Positions 12,001-18,191 of a stretch of DNA of 64,000 nucleotides are shown one piece after another (position 1 is the stretch's first letter; each line of letters starts with the position of its first letter). The DNA comes from Planctomycetota bacterium (lineage in GTDB: Bacteria; Planctomycetota; UBA1135; GCA-002686595), in assembly GCA_014238415.1 (NCBI GenBank), contig JABABA010000018.1, forward strand, positions 23,679 through 87,678, written 5' to 3'. The position numbers and the translations under genes are program-made. The notes under the pieces were generated by a model. It ran no database searches, was not told where the DNA came from, and worked only from the letters and a program-made list of their open reading frames with translations.

Positions 12001-13070
12001 GTGGGCTCGTCAAGCCCATCCGCGATCCAGATAAGGGGCAGCAGGCCCAAGGCGCTGCCCGCCGGGATCGTCAACAGACCTCCACCCGGATCGGTGTAGT
12101 CCGTGCCCAGAATCGCCGTACCAGCTGCGCTGTAGGGCAAATTGAGGACAACGCCTGAAGGAGCGCTCATGATCACGCGGACGGAGGCATCCCCTTCGCT
12201 CTCAGTAGAGCTGGAAGCTGCATTTTGAAACTCTACAGTCGGAATAGGGTCGTCATTGATCAGTGTCAGGGTGTGCTGAAGAAGAGACCCCAGCTGAGCG
12301 TTGCTGACTGCCAGCAGATCGATCACCACATGCTCGTCATATTCATATAGAGCGTCCGACAAAATCGTCAGATCAAGATCCACCAGACTCTGCCCGGGAA
12401 GCAGAGTCAGACTGTCTGGACCATCGAAGTCCACACCACGAATCGCGCTTCCGGAGTACTGCACATCGACAGTGACCGGCAGTCCCGAGGCACTGGAAAG
12501 CTGCAGTCCAATCAATGCCGAAGAACTGGACTCCAGCACCGAAGAGCTACCGGCCTGGAATTCCAGACTGGGAGAGGTCTCCTGCTGAAAAGTGATTTGC
12601 AGGCCGTCACTGAAATTATTGAAGGGAGCCGGGCTGGAGTCGGTATAGGTTGCCTGAAAATACAATGTGGTCCCAATACCGACCGCAGCAAAGTGATTGG
12701 CAGTGAAGTCGGCCGCATGGACCAATTGATTGTTGGTGATGGGCTGAATCCCCGTACTCGCCGCGCTGGAAAAATTAACGCAGAGAGTCGTTCCATTGGG
12801 AAAGGTCGTACCCTGACCTCCGTTGGACCAGGCCGTGGCCACATAGAACTGGCCCGAAGTATTGGGAACCGGACCCGCCCGAAGCTCCAACTGATTCCCA
12901 AGAATGCCGCAGGCACCGTTGGAACTCATCAATGCAGGCTGGCCCAAGGAGGACGGAGCAGAACTACAAAAATTCGCCTCAGGACACTGGGCTGAAGCCA
13001 AATGACTGAAGATGACAGAACAGCCCGCTAGAAGCGCGAAGACGAGCTTGTCTTGAATTGAGCGGTACAT
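1..13070 (-). CDS. Giant secreted Calx-beta / concanavalin / FnIII multidomain protein (C-terminus beyond window)
   Basis: One reading frame stays open on the minus strand from an ATG at 13070 to the left edge, at least 4,356 codons. It is absent from the ORF track because its stop is outside the window; no minus-strand track ORF lies in this frame. The first ~27 residues are a signal peptide (hydrophobic FALLAGCSVIFSHLASA, then mature QCPEA). From about 12575 down to 5890 there are about 20 Calx-beta repeats of ~111 residues, each starting like PPVVQFDLASS and ending like HTLTLVDDD, a pattern that binds Ca2+ in this family. Then come modules of concanavalin-like sandwich, InlB-type B-repeat (YQYWCQDPV...GWLV) and FnIII (DTSPPVIENVVVES, DTTPPSISNVQV), repeated three to four times, then further sandwich domains. 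I infer a calcium-stiffened surface adhesin or matrix protein. No Shine-Dalgarno is obvious. The secretion signal or anchor should lie in the missing C-terminus. Confidence 0.93.
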   Translation of the reverse strand, partial: MYRSIQDKLVFALLAGCSVIFSHLASAQCPEANFCSSAPSSLGQPALMSSNGACGILGNQLELRAGPVPNTSGQFYVATAWSNGGQGTTFPNGTTLCVNFSSAASTGIQPITNNQLVHAADFTANHFAAVGIGTTLYFQATYTDSSPAPFNNFSDGLQITFQQETSPSLEFQAGSSSVLESSSSALIGLQLSSASGLPVTVDVQYSGSAIRGVDFDGPDSLTLLPGQSLVDLDLTILSDALYEYDEHVVIDLLAVSNAQLGSLLQHTLTLINDDPIPTVEFQNAASSSTESEGDASVRVIMSAPSGVVLNLPYSAAGTAILGTDYTDPGGGLLTIPAGSALGLLPLIWIADGLDEPTETVVLTLGAPVDGVLGSQVTHTLSLEDSDPQPTIGFVLGTSSHQEDVATVSVQIQLSAPSGFDVSVPFIVSGSAAQGPDFGVSSSPVLLPAGTTSAVIQVSIEDDLLDELDETVILTLGAATNAILSGSTVHVLTIVDDDLPPNVQFVQASSSELEGAPGDRVIELELTELSGLAVSVDLLMGGTAGVGDDYLAPAGTVHFPAGTLTAQAFVPILDDELDELDETIELSLVAPVNAILAPPMVHVHTILDDDATPTPGFVLSSSDMNEGQTAVVEVALTAVSGLDVPFTIGARGSALSGSDYVPLATSHVIPAGSLVLGIPVQVLSDGLYEGDESLDLSIPVGATPGSEGHAVLIHDQDAPPVVQFVAASSRTREDLGSVYVQVLLSGPSAFELNLSYALGGNAQQGLGGDYLDPGQGSLTIPALQTSAAIHLKILQDGLFEHPEDLALSLTDVSPGTLGPLAQHVLTLNDDDPKPLVAFVAAGGSYPEGAGIVDLDLVLLGPASFDIHVSYGLEGSLSEGLDFFNRSHGSIRIPAGQVSAVLQLELLDDALDELDEELVLSLLPGDDADLGELQDFLLVAVDDDAPPVISFVNATGSVSESAGDQLIEVALDVPSGLSVTGSVAVGGTATDGSDYTLASTSFTIPAGALTANLTLTPQGDSLDELDETVVLALSGISNASLGVPGVHTLTLVDDDLPPVVQFDLASSSVIEDPVTHPLSISLDTASGLDVTVPFTVGGTAVDPLDYGIDASPVVIPAGSLSVSVGLHVAEDLFDELDETVVVTLGVPGNATLGAQVSHISTILDDDLPPVVQFDLAGSTVLEGAGSHVVSISLDAVSGLDVTIPFTVSGTAIDPADYGIDASPVVIPAGAQSVLVNLSLVDDLLDEPDETIAVLLGAAVNAGLGVTQAHTVTLTDDDVAPTLAFVLGGSSAGEADGVQQIGFVLSAPSGQVVSADLVLSGSALEGQDYAPVAGTLSIPAGVAAGSLDVALIEDLRYEHTETLIIDLVNPQNGILGVLSQHTLTIADNDPLPVIEFDLAQSLAGEGNGQHFLQVSLNVVSGVDAVVSPVLGGTALDGDDYSLASPEVTIPAGQLGAQVVLNLVDDVLHEGDETVVLTLSNAVDATLGGSLTHMVTLADNDPAPTMSFELAASAASEAAGSHVIRVLLDAVSGLDAGAALLISGTATDGADYSGVPVTVLIPAGTASFEIPLVLLDDALDELDETLVLTLSAPVNTSLGLVDAHTLTLIDDDVTPSVGFDLPGSAVAEGIGSTSITLTLSAVSGLDVTVPLIVGGTATTPADYSGVPASVDILAGNLSASFDLFIVNDVLDEADETIELSMGALINALPGAQGTSATTISDDDEPPVVAFISPASAVDEAAGSTSIGLALDAPSGREIVLDIGVGGTATPLVDYSGVAATLVIPEGQVAATLDLDLIGDLLHELDETIVLTIQSADFASLGVPVEHTVTITDDDMPPVAEFAIGVSAVNEGDGIYNVLLDLNAPSGLEVRVPFVLSGTATDGLDFVLPQTEFVVPPGLVQASVQINLIDDLIDELVETLQLDLGPPINASLGLATAFLLDIGDNDDPPVVEFLSASSSVLEDGEASVLVTLGLFDALGAPAVSGKSVRVTFGSLGAALQGEDYTLSQNSPLEIPVGASTFDLVLSTIPDLIYENDEDVRLLLGVPTNATLGLTVEHIVTIQNDEVLPEVSFLLSASEAPEGVLSHTLDIQLSGLSSFDSQFDLGVSGSAELGLDYALSQQTGLVIPAGGLTSSVDLSGIDDGDFEGTEHAVVTLQNLLNCGLGLGASHDVSLLDDETPPSVEFALATSAGDEGTTSLLDLSLSAPASVPVTIDLAYAGPASGGDATEPLSATFPAFSTSAVVSIGLLADGLHELPEDLVVTLVATDTALPGLLAAHVLTINDLDPPPVLGFVLASQEVVEGDLVLRADVKLSVVSGRETIVSYSVSAASSADAGLDFSDSLSGGLITIPAGQIAGTILLQLHEDQLAEPSETLILDLDPALGASLDPLASSHEILIIDDDSSPVLDDEHFNVCGPLPPAPWAWVDATNQAADYSYEFVGAGSQDAGLVLSVAAGAHVPDPNDLPGRMSRSLGPGDFQWELRWDSDPSPLAGIHIQGMLLEVDALTFLRCDVYRAAAGPLLLLIGGSSVDISTAALPIQLRVTRSGSQWSFEWWDGLVWQLAPSLSLPTFDPTAVSLWAGNYSGAEEFSATADFLVNSPGGAPFTGDDGPLVDVTPTTLTRLINGAGQVVVSPQGTDLGGTPAVYQYWCQDPVSLTPIPDPGWLFDGWLVNNVPSVALPLDLVMDQDHLVDATFVLDTSPPVIENVVVESYLDRATVAWTTSKPAVCDVNYGIGAPTGASVASLGTVVHSVELSGLTRESSYLFQITATDAVGGAGDGIPFDGGFSTGSTVSDDFNQCDAPQQAWSLLDPNLLGSMSISGQGSDDAWLLIDVVGGADVYPDQGSIPMPPQVVRAINPVSFDHEIVWDSVPALVQQIQGVLYSDGTQNWVRADLSLSLSGLHLHVSGSDAFGGSHTLNAVIAPDTALLERVGLRIARDGDLWTVSWSLDGLLWTATTPFSLGLQPSQLGLYAGTAGGASAPSYTAAVDYVANVLDVPLVPEDGSISGAVAKTLFLSTTGLGQVDVQPQGVALGGSAWQYFCGEAIVLTATPEPLQVLSEWIVDGVSLGNANPLLIDMTVDHTIEAVFDADTTPPSISNVQVVAGLDGATLTWETSLPAGCVVNYGLDLTFGDFVSTPNGQFHTADLVGLADDSDYFFEIIATGLTGSSLPEPGQFETATRITEDFNLCGDLGAEWTFYDPQAAGAASSFVLQGAGTSDAHLVLSVPGGSVHNAWSNSAQMPARMRHSLRDTDFAHEFWWDSVPVANSQDQGVLYEQDDANFVRVDFYSNASGLFVYGKQIAGSPVGGGFNIQVVGSPSRLGLRVSRTADTWTVYYSTDNGITWLPTPGIEGPLAVNTLGLYVGNAGASPPTFDAHVDWIANSADAPIIGEDGEIAGSTLRTLTLATQGTGTGVISATPEGNLVGSNPSVYEYWCEPTVQVLAVPDPCSIFVGWTDPSLLNANPVSVELLSDLTLTAIFDLDPQIAVIGPVSIETFGTTARVTFSTDLPASVTLAYGLDANVDLGSQVGPGPQLEHEYVLTNLDPLTTYHYRLTGTDGCGHAMVPVIGSFDTGAIVKWTSADFNHPNLDQELWNLAAVARPGQMSVVGAGTGEALFNWEQSGGESLSPLAVPMLAPLVQFMSDADMDLELSITDVFNQPGVARGFEASNSVGDWVRFFAEHSLVNGDIEVRVVTHIAGFTTEIGAPTSIWSSGGADLVGLKLRVSRNVLSDTWQFSHSTDGTNFSLPVSAPADLIIDQAGPFVAATGLDPAALVSLQVDYIFDVLNPIDPEDGGVPVDLSAPWIYAVDAVASGETTISVDWGTEEASAGWIEYGITTALGTTTTVLSSSWTQSYTLNGLDPGTNYYLKVGARDQELVPNESFSDIYSVTTLPIGQGQPPVISVWNAVQVPGGYERRFGDLGTTQKWLNLQGRIEDLAGDVLTSEYRLNGGDWIDLKLGVASDAWAPYNPSSRLIHAGDYCIEIDSAPDANDFNSDDFGAIPGANLVEVHAVDDEGLESFVNIHFEWNASTTWPSVYSPDWSSVPIGGPPDSIVQLVDGQWTVGTNPVTGQLALENVTDGFDRLFMVGDASWVDYDIAFKVTVHGINVPKAYSPGSNVAAVGIGLRWNGHELHPWNSKRPRDVWHNTGAFIQYRWGINGSNPTEGWRLWHNDPAYLDSSGVEHGVSNQATDTSSEPPVTIEPDPVPMNIVGSTRTRVDGQSVYLLYAWPEGTLRPDDVTAVIAVPEYGFDRPPGDAAPRSGGALLLSHHATTSFDSVEATPYPDPSLLYHDDFEIYSLDESDPAFYTPAPWEFVGLTPTEDAGWSACFHAGSPLLPESDRELLPVLRNNTCLGLVLFHNNPSSP

Positions 13071-13338
13071 CGGGTAAGGACACTGGCGAGGTGTGTGGAG
13101 AGTGCCCCAAGGGGCACGAGGCAGCCTGAGGAGCACCCCCTACAATAGGGTGCAGACAGGCCCCCATGGGCAACAGGGGATCCCGCCTGAACAGCCGTAA
13201 TTGTAGATAAATTCAGGAAATTGCATATAGCTCCTGAGGACGAAATCCAACTTTTTGACCCCCATGCAACCAAAAAGGTTCCCACAAGCCCAACAAGGCC
13301 GCTGTCAAAGCCGTCTGTCTGGTTCTCCGAGAAAGGTT
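13071..13338. other. Intergenic region upstream of the giant gene
   Basis: This 268-base gap separates the start of the giant minus-strand gene from the stop of the flippase gene, also minus strand. It has an AT-richer patch around 13200-13245 that could hold the giant gene's promoter, but I could not fix a convincing -35/-10 pair. No ORF with coding character and no clear terminator were seen. Confidence 0.5.
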
Positions 13339-14877
13339 TTAGTGGGGCAAATTCCTGGAAGGCCCTTTTCGAAGCCCCAGAAAAGCCAGCAGATCCGATA
13401 GGGCTGGCGGCTGCAGCCACCAGATCAGGACGCCATAGGACAGGACCCCAATCGCAATCTCAACCAGCAGGGAGGGAACTGGAGCCAGACTCGTGCCGAG
13501 CAGAGCATGCCCCCCCATCACCGCGACCACCATGCCAAGAGTGGCCAACATGATTGAAAGCAGCGGGCGCAATGCATCCGCAAGACTCATGTCCATCAGA
13601 TTCAAGGCCGTGCGCCACGCCCAGGGGGAGAGCAGCAACATGGTCACGGACGCTCCGCCGGCCATGATCGCTCCGAGTTCCACACCCTCGCGACCTCTGA
13701 AAGCAAGAACCAAAGCCCCTTGCACCAACAGGCAAGCCGCACTGGTTCCGAGGTTCACTCGCAACATCAGATCGGTTCTCTTGAGGGAAATGAAAACCGA
13801 ACCAACGCTTGAGAGAATCGTGAAGAGCAGAGCGTAGGGCAGCAAAGCCGCTATGACCCACCCTGCAGCAGCCCAATTGGGATTGTCCAGGACCAATACG
13901 AGCGCCGGCACAATCAAAGCAACGCCCACGAGCGCCGGGAATACTGCCAGCGCGGTCCCTCCTAGCCCACGGGAATAGAGACGTCTCATGGTTCCGATGT
14001 CATCCTGGACGCGTGCCAGGGCCGGCAGAAGGACCCCGCTGGCAATCGGCGCCAGCATGCGTGCTGGCCTCAGAATCATCCTGTGGGCGAATCCGTAGAT
14101 GCCGAGGGCCGCTTCCCCACCGAAGTGTGAAATCAGGACCCGATCCAAACGCTGAAGCGCATAGGTTCCAACCGAAGATCCGACCAGATTGAGCGAGAAG
14201 CTCGATACCTCACGAATGTACTTCATTCGAAAGGTGAACGACGGAGTCCACGCCCGTTGAGCCACCCACAAGGTCAGACTGCGCGCACCATAGGAGCCGA
14301 CCAATGCCCAGACAAGAAGTTCGGGTCCGGGGTAACGATGCAAGAACACGAGAACCACCAATCCATAGGTCAGTGAGTTGACGATCTCCCCGAGAGCCAC
14401 GCCACCAAAGTGCAAATCGCGCATCAGCAGCCGCGCATGGATACTTCCCAACGCAAACAGGGGAAAACTCCAGGCCAGAATTCGCAACAGCGGAGCTGCA
14501 TCCTCAGCACCAAGCATGACCGACAGTGGGACCGCAAAGAGGTAGGCCGCCCCACCCAGAAGCACGCTGATACCAAACTGCAGCCAAAACACCGTTGAAA
14601 CAAAACCAGCGGAAATCTCCTTGCGCTGAATCACCGCCTGACCGACTCCGGCATCCACCAGCACGTCCAAGAGCCCTCCCAATATCAGAGCCGCCTCGAA
14701 CACCCCCATGGCCGTCGGATCAAGGATCTTGACGATGTAGAGCAGAACCAACTGGCGTATCGCCATGGAAACCACCCTGCTGATGGACGTGAATCGGGCC
14801 GCAGAACGCAGTGAACCTGGACGAGCCGACATGGTCGGGCTCATCCTACGGTGCACCTTTCCAGCTGATGACAACAT
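13339..14877 (-). CDS. Wzx-type oligosaccharide flippase (MOP superfamily)
   Basis: A ~500-residue polytopic membrane protein with the usual length and about 12-14 hydrophobic segments of the polysaccharide-transporter (Wzx/WzxC) branch of the MOP superfamily. The early segment (RQLVLLYIVKILDPTAMGVFE) and the GLLDVLVDAGVGQAVIQR stretch are typical of this family. It should flip undecaprenyl-linked repeat units across the inner membrane for the neighbouring polysaccharide genes. The start is uncertain: ATG codons at 14877, 14844 and 14832 are all in frame before the first membrane segment, and a GAAAGG lies 13 or more bases upstream of 14844. It is transcribed away from the methyltransferase genes that begin at 15019. 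Confidence 0.88.
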   Translation of the reverse strand: MLSSAGKVHRRMSPTMSARPGSLRSAARFTSISRVVSMAIRQLVLLYIVKILDPTAMGVFEAALILGGLLDVLVDAGVGQAVIQRKEISAGFVSTVFWLQFGISVLLGGAAYLFAVPLSVMLGAEDAAPLLRILAWSFPLFALGSIHARLLMRDLHFGGVALGEIVNSLTYGLVVLVFLHRYPGPELLVWALVGSYGARSLTLWVAQRAWTPSFTFRMKYIREVSSFSLNLVGSSVGTYALQRLDRVLISHFGGEAALGIYGFAHRMILRPARMLAPIASGVLLPALARVQDDIGTMRRLYSRGLGGTALAVFPALVGVALIVPALVLVLDNPNWAAAGWVIAALLPYALLFTILSSVGSVFISLKRTDLMLRVNLGTSAACLLVQGALVLAFRGREGVELGAIMAGGASVTMLLLSPWAWRTALNLMDMSLADALRPLLSIMLATLGMVVAVMGGHALLGTSLAPVPSLLVEIAIGVLSYGVLIWWLQPPALSDLLAFLGLRKGPSRNLPH

Positions 14878-14911
14878 TCTCTAATTGAGGCACGAAGGGC
14901 ACACAAATTCG

Positions 14912-14953
14912 AACGGTCAGGACTTTGCTAGAAACGGTCAGGACTTTGCTAGA
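14912..14953. repeat. Perfect 21-bp tandem duplication upstream of methyltransferase gene
   Basis: Two identical 21-base units beginning AACGGTCAGGACTTTGC lie head to tail at 14912-14932 and 14933-14953, in the divergent gap between the flippase and methyltransferase genes. The second copy ends in TAGAAT (14950-14955), similar to a -10 box, but no well-spaced -35 accompanies it. It could be a duplicated regulator site or simple slippage. Confidence 0.85.
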
Positions 14954-15018
14954 ATGAACTCTGCGACCCAGGAGGCCATGACTCCTCCCGAAGGGCCGTG
15001 CCGCTACCATCTCGCCCC

Positions 15019-16173
15019 ATGAGTTCCGAACCCAACACATCCCGCACGAGCACCGTCATGAGCCTCGCTGGGCTGCCCTCCCTGGCCTGCCTCCTATGGG
15101 ACAGCCCAGAGAGTGCCCGCGACTGCCCCCGAGGGAGCATTCGCCTGACCGAAGAGCCTGGCACCGGATTGCTCTACAACGCTGACTTTGATCCGCACCT
15201 GGTTGAATACCAGGAGGGGTACGAAAACTCTCTCAGCTTCAGTCACACCTTCAGTGGGTATCTGAAAGGCTACGCCAAGCAAGTGGTGAGCACTGCACCC
15301 TGCGATAGCCCGCGCATTGCTGAAATAGGCTGCGGCGATGCAGAGTTTCTTGTACATACGATCGAAGAAGGCGCGGCTGCAGGCCTGGGAATCGAACCCT
15401 CATGGAAACTGGATCGCGTCCCCGCCCTGGCTGATGGACGCGTCCAAATCCTTCCTGAGGCACTCGACTCCAACACAGCCTCCAAGCTACGCGCCTTCGA
15501 GCCAGACCTGGTGATTTCTCGACAAGTCCTGGAACACGCCACGGATCCGGTCGCCTTCCTGAACCTCATACGCGAGTCCCTCCTACCCAAGCCTGTGCCC
15601 TGCGTGATCGAAGTGCCCAGCGCAACCTTTATGTACAAGGGCGGGACTCCTTGGGAGGTTATCTACGAGCACCGCTCCTACTTCACCGAAGAATCCCTTG
15701 GCTTGATCATGGAGAAGGCGGGCTACGAAGTTACTGGAATGGAGACAACCTTCAACGGTCTTTTCATCTCGGCCACGGGTCTTCCAAATCCAAGCGTCAA
15801 GGTACGCCCCCAGTCAACTGATCCGGATGTCGCCCACTGGCGCGATGCCTGGAAGGAACGCCTGGAGACTTGGAAGAGAGACCTCAACCACCGCCGGCAA
15901 GAAGGGCAACGGGTGGCCCTCTGGGGCGCTGGAGCCCGGGGAATCATGTTCCTCAATCTCGTCGATCCTGATAATTTCATCGGGAAGACAATCGACCTGA
16001 ATCCACGCAAGTACGGCTATCACACAGCTGGGTCCGGACACGAGATCTCGCCCCCGAGCGACCTGGTGGCCTATCAGCCCCAGATGGTCATCATCATGAA
16101 TCCGGTCTACGAGGAAGAAATTCGCGCAGACCTGGCCAAACTCGGCTTGAAGCCGGAGATTTGCATCGCCTGA
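15019..16173 (+). CDS. SAM-dependent C-methyltransferase-like protein, N-terminal zinc domain reduced
   Basis: The centre is a class I SAM methyltransferase (IAEIGCGDAEFL motif I; SRQVLEH as the post-II region), and the C-terminus matches the C-methyltransferase C-terminal domain, with GAGARGIMFLNL and DLNPRKYGYHTAGSGH. This two-part body is typical of sugar C-methyltransferases acting on 4-keto nucleotide sugars. The CxxC zinc motif expected at the N-terminus of the full family is missing; only scattered cysteines remain. The ATG at 15019 (MSSEPNTS) is preferred over the track start at 14998 because nothing before it looks conserved. The next gene follows 9 bases later, suggesting an operon with 16183 and rfbF. 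Substrate unknown. Confidence 0.85.
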   Translation: MSSEPNTSRTSTVMSLAGLPSLACLLWDSPESARDCPRGSIRLTEEPGTGLLYNADFDPHLVEYQEGYENSLSFSHTFSGYLKGYAKQVVSTAPCDSPRIAEIGCGDAEFLVHTIEEGAAAGLGIEPSWKLDRVPALADGRVQILPEALDSNTASKLRAFEPDLVISRQVLEHATDPVAFLNLIRESLLPKPVPCVIEVPSATFMYKGGTPWEVIYEHRSYFTEESLGLIMEKAGYEVTGMETTFNGLFISATGLPNPSVKVRPQSTDPDVAHWRDAWKERLETWKRDLNHRRQEGQRVALWGAGARGIMFLNLVDPDNFIGKTIDLNPRKYGYHTAGSGHEISPPSDLVAYQPQMVIIMNPVYEEEIRADLAKLGLKPEICIA

Positions 16174-16182
16174 GTCAATCCT

Positions 16183-17418
16183 ATGCTGCACTGCCGCTTT
16201 TGCAACGCTCCCCTTGAGCACACCTTCGTGGACCTGGGATCAAGCCCACCCTGCGAGTCCTTCCTCACCGAAGAGGAACTCCATCAGGGAGAGACCTTCT
16301 ATCCTCTCCATGTGCGCGTTTGCTCCAAATGCCTTTTGGTTCAAATTCCAGAGTGCCTGCCCGCCACAGAGATCTTTGACGACTACGCCTACTTCAGTTC
16401 GTTTTCGGATAGCTGGCTGACCCATGCTTCAAATTATTGCGAGGCCATGATCAAGCGCTTTGACTTGAACCAGAACAACTTCGTTGTGGAACTCGCATCA
16501 AACGATGGCTACCTGTTACGCAACTTCGTGAAGGCAGGCGTCCCCTGCCTTGGGATAGAGCCTTCGGGCAATGTGGCCGAAGCAGCCAAGAAAGTCGGAG
16601 TCGAATCCCTGGTCAGGTTCTTCGGCATCGAAACGGCGAGTCAAGTTCACAAGGACCGAGGCCCTGCGGACCTGATCACCGCCAACAACGTGCTTGCCCA
16701 TGTGCCCGACATCAACGACTTTGTGGCTGGTGCCGCCCACTTGCTGTCCCCCAACGGAGTGATCACCTACGAGTTTCCCCACCTCTCGCGCCTGATCGAA
16801 GAATGTCAGTACGACACGATCTACCACGAACACTTTTCCTATCTCTCCCTGCTTACGGTCCAGACCATCGCGGCGGCTCACAATCTGACTGTCTTTGACG
16901 TGGAGGAATTGCCGTCCCACGGGGGCTCCCTGCGAGTCTTCCTGAAACACAAGCAGGCTAACCACGAACGACTGCCCAGCGTGGATGAAGTGCTTGCGGC
17001 AGAAGAGTCCATGGGACTGCACCACATCGATGGCTACCTCGGCTTTCAGCCCAGAGTCGAAGCGTCCAAGCGCTCAACTCTCAAATTTCTGATCGAAGCC
17101 AGGGAAAAGGGCGAGAGAATCGTGGCCTACGGAGCCCCTGGCAAGGGCAACACCCTGCTCAACTACTGTGGCATCAGAAGCGACCTGATCGAGTTTGCCG
17201 TGGACCGCAACCCCTACAAGCACGGGCGCTACACCCCTGGAACCCACATTCCAATCCACCCTGTGGAGGCCCTGGAAGACTTCAAGCCCGACTGGATAAT
17301 GATTCTTCCCTGGAATCTGCAACGGGAGATCACCGCCCAGCTAGCCCCTATGATGGCTCAGGGCACGCGCTTCGTCGTGCCCATCCCCACTATGACCGAG
17401 GTCAAACCCACAACATGA
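16183..17418 (+). CDS. Nucleotide-sugar C-methyltransferase (NovU/TylC3-like)
   Basis: Full-length three-domain sugar C-methyltransferase of 411 residues. The N-terminal zinc-binding domain shows CRFC (residues 4-7) and CSKC (near 48-51); the SAM domain follows (VVELASNDGYLLRNF, LGIEPSGNVA); and the C-terminal domain contains GAPGKGNTLLNYCGI and VDRNPYKHGRYTPGTH. The HEHFSYLS segment is characteristic of the family. Known members add a methyl group to C3 or C5 of keto-deoxy sugars attached to a nucleotide. Its stop overlaps the rfbF start by 4 bases (ATGA), so the two are probably translationally coupled, which suggests a CDP-linked branched deoxysugar as the substrate. Confidence 0.92.
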   Translation: MLHCRFCNAPLEHTFVDLGSSPPCESFLTEEELHQGETFYPLHVRVCSKCLLVQIPECLPATEIFDDYAYFSSFSDSWLTHASNYCEAMIKRFDLNQNNFVVELASNDGYLLRNFVKAGVPCLGIEPSGNVAEAAKKVGVESLVRFFGIETASQVHKDRGPADLITANNVLAHVPDINDFVAGAAHLLSPNGVITYEFPHLSRLIEECQYDTIYHEHFSYLSLLTVQTIAAAHNLTVFDVEELPSHGGSLRVFLKHKQANHERLPSVDEVLAAEESMGLHHIDGYLGFQPRVEASKRSTLKFLIEAREKGERIVAYGAPGKGNTLLNYCGIRSDLIEFAVDRNPYKHGRYTPGTHIPIHPVEALEDFKPDWIMILPWNLQREITAQLAPMMAQGTRFVVPIPTMTEVKPTT

Positions 17419-18191
17419 AAGTTGTCCTCTTCTGCGGCGGACTGGGTATGCGCCTGCGCGACTACTCTGACTCCATTCCCAAACCCATGGTCGAGATCGG
17501 CTACCGCCCGATCCTGTGGCACGTCATGAAGTACTACGCCTCCTTCGGGCACACCGACTTCATCCTCTGCCTTGGTTACAAAGCGGATGTGATCAAGCGC
17601 TACTTCGTCAACTACCAAGAGTTCATCTCCAATGACTTCGTACTAAAGGGCGACGACCAGCCCAAGATGCTGGCCTCAGATCTTGAAGACTGGAAGATCA
17701 CTTTTGTGGACACGGGCTATGACTCCTGCATCGGAGAACGCTTGCGCCGGGTGCGCAAGCACCTGGACGGAGAAGAGATGTTCCTGGCGAACTACAGCGA
17801 CAACCTGACAGACTTCCAGTTGCCAAAACTGGTCTCTGCAGTAGAGGACTCAGATGCAGTTGCCGGCTTCATCACCGTGCCGCCACCCATGAGTTTCCAC
17901 ATCACAGAAACAACTGAAGACGGCAAGGTCGCCAGAATTCTCGAAAGCAAGAAATCGGGCCTTTGGATCAACGGAGGTTGCTTCGCCCTTCGCAACGAGA
18001 TCTTCGATTCGATGCGGGAGGGGGAAGAGCTGGTGATCGAACCCTTCGCCCGACTGATCGAGGAGCAACGATTGATTTCCGTACAGCACACTGGCTTCTG
18101 GCAGAACATGGACACCTTCAAGGACCGTGTGATGCTCAACGAGATGCACGAACGTGGCAACGCCCCCTGGCAGGTCTGGGACAGGGCCTAG
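17415..18191 (+). CDS. rfbF: Glucose-1-phosphate cytidylyltransferase
   Basis: A 258-residue nucleotidyltransferase with the N-terminal signature GGLGMRLRDYSDSIPKPM, the RfbF form of the GGxGxRLxxxT...KPM loop, and internal motifs (WINGGCFALRNE, GFWQNMDTFKD) expected of RfbF. It would make CDP-glucose from CTP and glucose-1-phosphate, the entry point for CDP-3,6-dideoxyhexoses and related branched sugars. It is coupled by a 4-base overlap to the upstream C-methyltransferase and converges with the SDR gene, overlapping its stop by 4 bases. The usual next enzyme, CDP-glucose 4,6-dehydratase (RfbG), is not recognisable in this window. Confidence 0.95.
   Translation: MKVVLFCGGLGMRLRDYSDSIPKPMVEIGYRPILWHVMKYYASFGHTDFILCLGYKADVIKRYFVNYQEFISNDFVLKGDDQPKMLASDLEDWKITFVDTGYDSCIGERLRRVRKHLDGEEMFLANYSDNLTDFQLPKLVSAVEDSDAVAGFITVPPPMSFHITETTEDGKVARILESKKSGLWINGGCFALRNEIFDSMREGEELVIEPFARLIEEQRLISVQHTGFWQNMDTFKDRVMLNEMHERGNAPWQVWDRA

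Noticed and set aside
5890-12575. Regular ~333-base DNA repeats as a CRISPR or satellite array
   Set aside because: The period equals one Calx-beta domain; the similarity is protein-level with diverged codons, and there are no short direct repeats with spacers.
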